In this document: one piece after another, positions 4,499-5,274 of the stretch
Layout: every line of letters begins with the position of its first letter
Position numbering within the stretch: the stretch's first letter is position 1
Assembly: GCA_948472605.1 (NCBI GenBank)
Contig: CAOKUH010000099.1
Coordinates: 1 to 5,274 of the forward strand
DNA length: 5,274 nucleotides
From: an uncultured Mycoplasmatota bacterium
GTDB taxonomy: Bacteria > Bacillota_I > Bacilli_A > RF39 > UBA660
Direction: 5' to 3'
The notes under the pieces: generated by a model
The model's database searches: none
Told to the model about the DNA's origin: nothing
What the model saw: the letters and a program-made list of their open reading frames with translations, nothing else
Translations under genes and position numbers: made by a program

Positions 4499-5274
4499 TT
4501 AACTTAATTTTTTTAGAAGAAACGGATTGCTTTTACTGCCATTTCCTTGTTCTAAAATAATATTTGTATTTAAGAAAATAGTAGGTCTAATATTAAAACT
4601 ACCAGATGTAAGATTACTATTTAAAAGTCCATTCGATGAAATAAAAAAATTATTTCTATTAAATCCACTAAGAGAAGATAACGTCCATTGATGAATTCCA
4701 TTATTTAACCAATTACTACTATAACATTTATAATTTTTATTGCTTCCATAATCCGAAATATTGATACTTAAACAAGTATTTCTAACATTATCTCCTACAG
4801 CATAGCCATAATCACTAGGGTACATTAACCCTATTTTACCTGTCCATATTGTTTTATGATTTTTATATACAAGATTTCCTCGTTCAGCATTATAAAATAT
4901 ATTAGCAGAGGCATTTTGATTTTCTCTGGCACCTAATTTCCAAACAACATTACTTATCATTTCTTTGGACTCTATAGTCAGGCCGTTATTTTTAAAATCA
5001 CAAGCTATTGTTAAGCCTTGTTGCCCATTTGGACAAACTCCATTTGTTCTATTATAATATGCCCCTTTATTTAATACTTCCATTAAAGTACTATCGGTCC
5101 AATCATTACTTCCATAAATACTTGTTGATGAACCTATCCCACTTGCTTTATTATCCCATGAGTATTCCCCTATGCTTTCATTTCTGATTAACTTAATATG
5201 ACTTCCAATATTTCCTTCACTATCCTCTATATTATTCATAATTCCAATAATACGCCATAGCTCATTATTGAATA
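4499..5274 (-). CDS. C-terminal part of a probable exported surface protein, N-terminus beyond window
   Basis: The frame stays open to the right edge: the codons before ATG 5237-5239 read FNNELWRIIGI, so that ATG is internal and the gene starts outside the window. No ribosome binding site precedes it. The 257 visible residues contain ELWRIIG (4-10), IKLIRNESIGEYSWD (26-40), two Cys pairs (Cys80/Cys91 in CPNGQQ...IACDF, Cys167/Cys183), WTGKIGLMYPSDYGYA (143-158), WLNNGIHQWTLSSLS (188-202), FNIRPTIFL (226-234) and a last GNGSKSNPFLL (243-253). The composition (Asn, Ser, Gly, Tyr, few charges, paired Cys) fits a secreted beta-rich domain. I recall similar ELWRIIG...WTGK.GLMYPSDYGYA...VRP..(Y/F)L proteins in uncultured Bacilli, usually behind an N-terminal anchor; this is from memory. 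The W.L.S...RP..L ending resembles DUF6273-type or C-type-lectin-like domains. Ligand binding or adhesion is a guess. Confidence 0.85.
   Translation of the reverse strand, partial: FNNELWRIIGIMNNIEDSEGNIGSHIKLIRNESIGEYSWDNKASGIGSSTSIYGSNDWTDSTLMEVLNKGAYYNRTNGVCPNGQQGLTIACDFKNNGLTIESKEMISNVVWKLGARENQNASANIFYNAERGNLVYKNHKTIWTGKIGLMYPSDYGYAVGDNVRNTCLSINISDYGSNKNYKCYSSNWLNNGIHQWTLSSLSGFNRNNFFISSNGLLNSNLTSGSFNIRPTIFLNTNIILEQGNGSKSNPFLLKKLS

Noticed and set aside
4499..5239. Treating the right-edge gene as complete from ATG 5237-5239
   Set aside because: The frame stays open upstream with conserved-looking residues (NELWRIIG), and no ribosome binding site precedes that ATG.
1..5274. Mycoplasma-type genetic code with TGA as Trp
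   Set aside because: Trp is encoded by TGG in the genes read here, and all five visible gene ends are TAA with sensible C-termini. The standard code explains everything, although a rare TGA use elsewhere cannot be excluded.

Overview
This AT-rich window (short intergenic gaps, every visible stop codon TAA, Trp encoded by TGG, strong AGGAGG-like ribosome binding sites) looks like an uncultured low-GC member of the Bacillota, probably a gut lineage in the Bacilli near RF39, Erysipelotrichales or other Tenericutes-like groups. The placement rests on composition, an RNase J family protein, and a type of exported protein with an N-terminal FALW-like segment and an ELWRIIG-type domain that I associate with such genomes. 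It is inference; no marker gene settles it.

Layout: (1) 1-283, minus strand, the N-terminal 94 residues of an exported TasA/camelysin-like surface protein that runs off the left edge. (2) 463-2097, minus strand, a full-length RNase J family protein whose metal-binding motif is altered, ending in a hairpin terminator that contains its own stop codon. (3) 2098-2339, a divergent intergenic region with two back-to-back promoters that carry the same extended -10 element, TGCTATAAT. (4) 2340-2972, plus strand, a 210-residue protein of unknown function with an N-terminal coiled coil. (5) 2973-3160, a convergent gap with two hairpin terminators facing opposite ways, whose arms could also pair with each other. 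(6) 3161-4318, minus strand, an apparent two-gene operon: a short single-stranded DNA binding protein without the usual acidic tail, then a membrane-anchored protein that looks like a catalytically dead polysaccharide deacetylase. (7) 4397-4498, a terminator and a 10-bp tandem repeat. (8) 4499-5274, minus strand, the C-terminal 257 residues of a second probable surface protein, truncated at its N-terminus by the right edge.

There are no tRNAs, rRNAs, CRISPR arrays, insertion sequences or phage structural genes. The genes do not form one evident pathway. RNase J would act in RNA decay and processing, SSB in DNA metabolism, and the two edge proteins and the deacetylase-like protein at the cell surface. 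The most notable theme is that two enzyme-fold proteins, the RNase J homologue and the NodB-like protein, have kept their fold signatures but lost catalytic residues.
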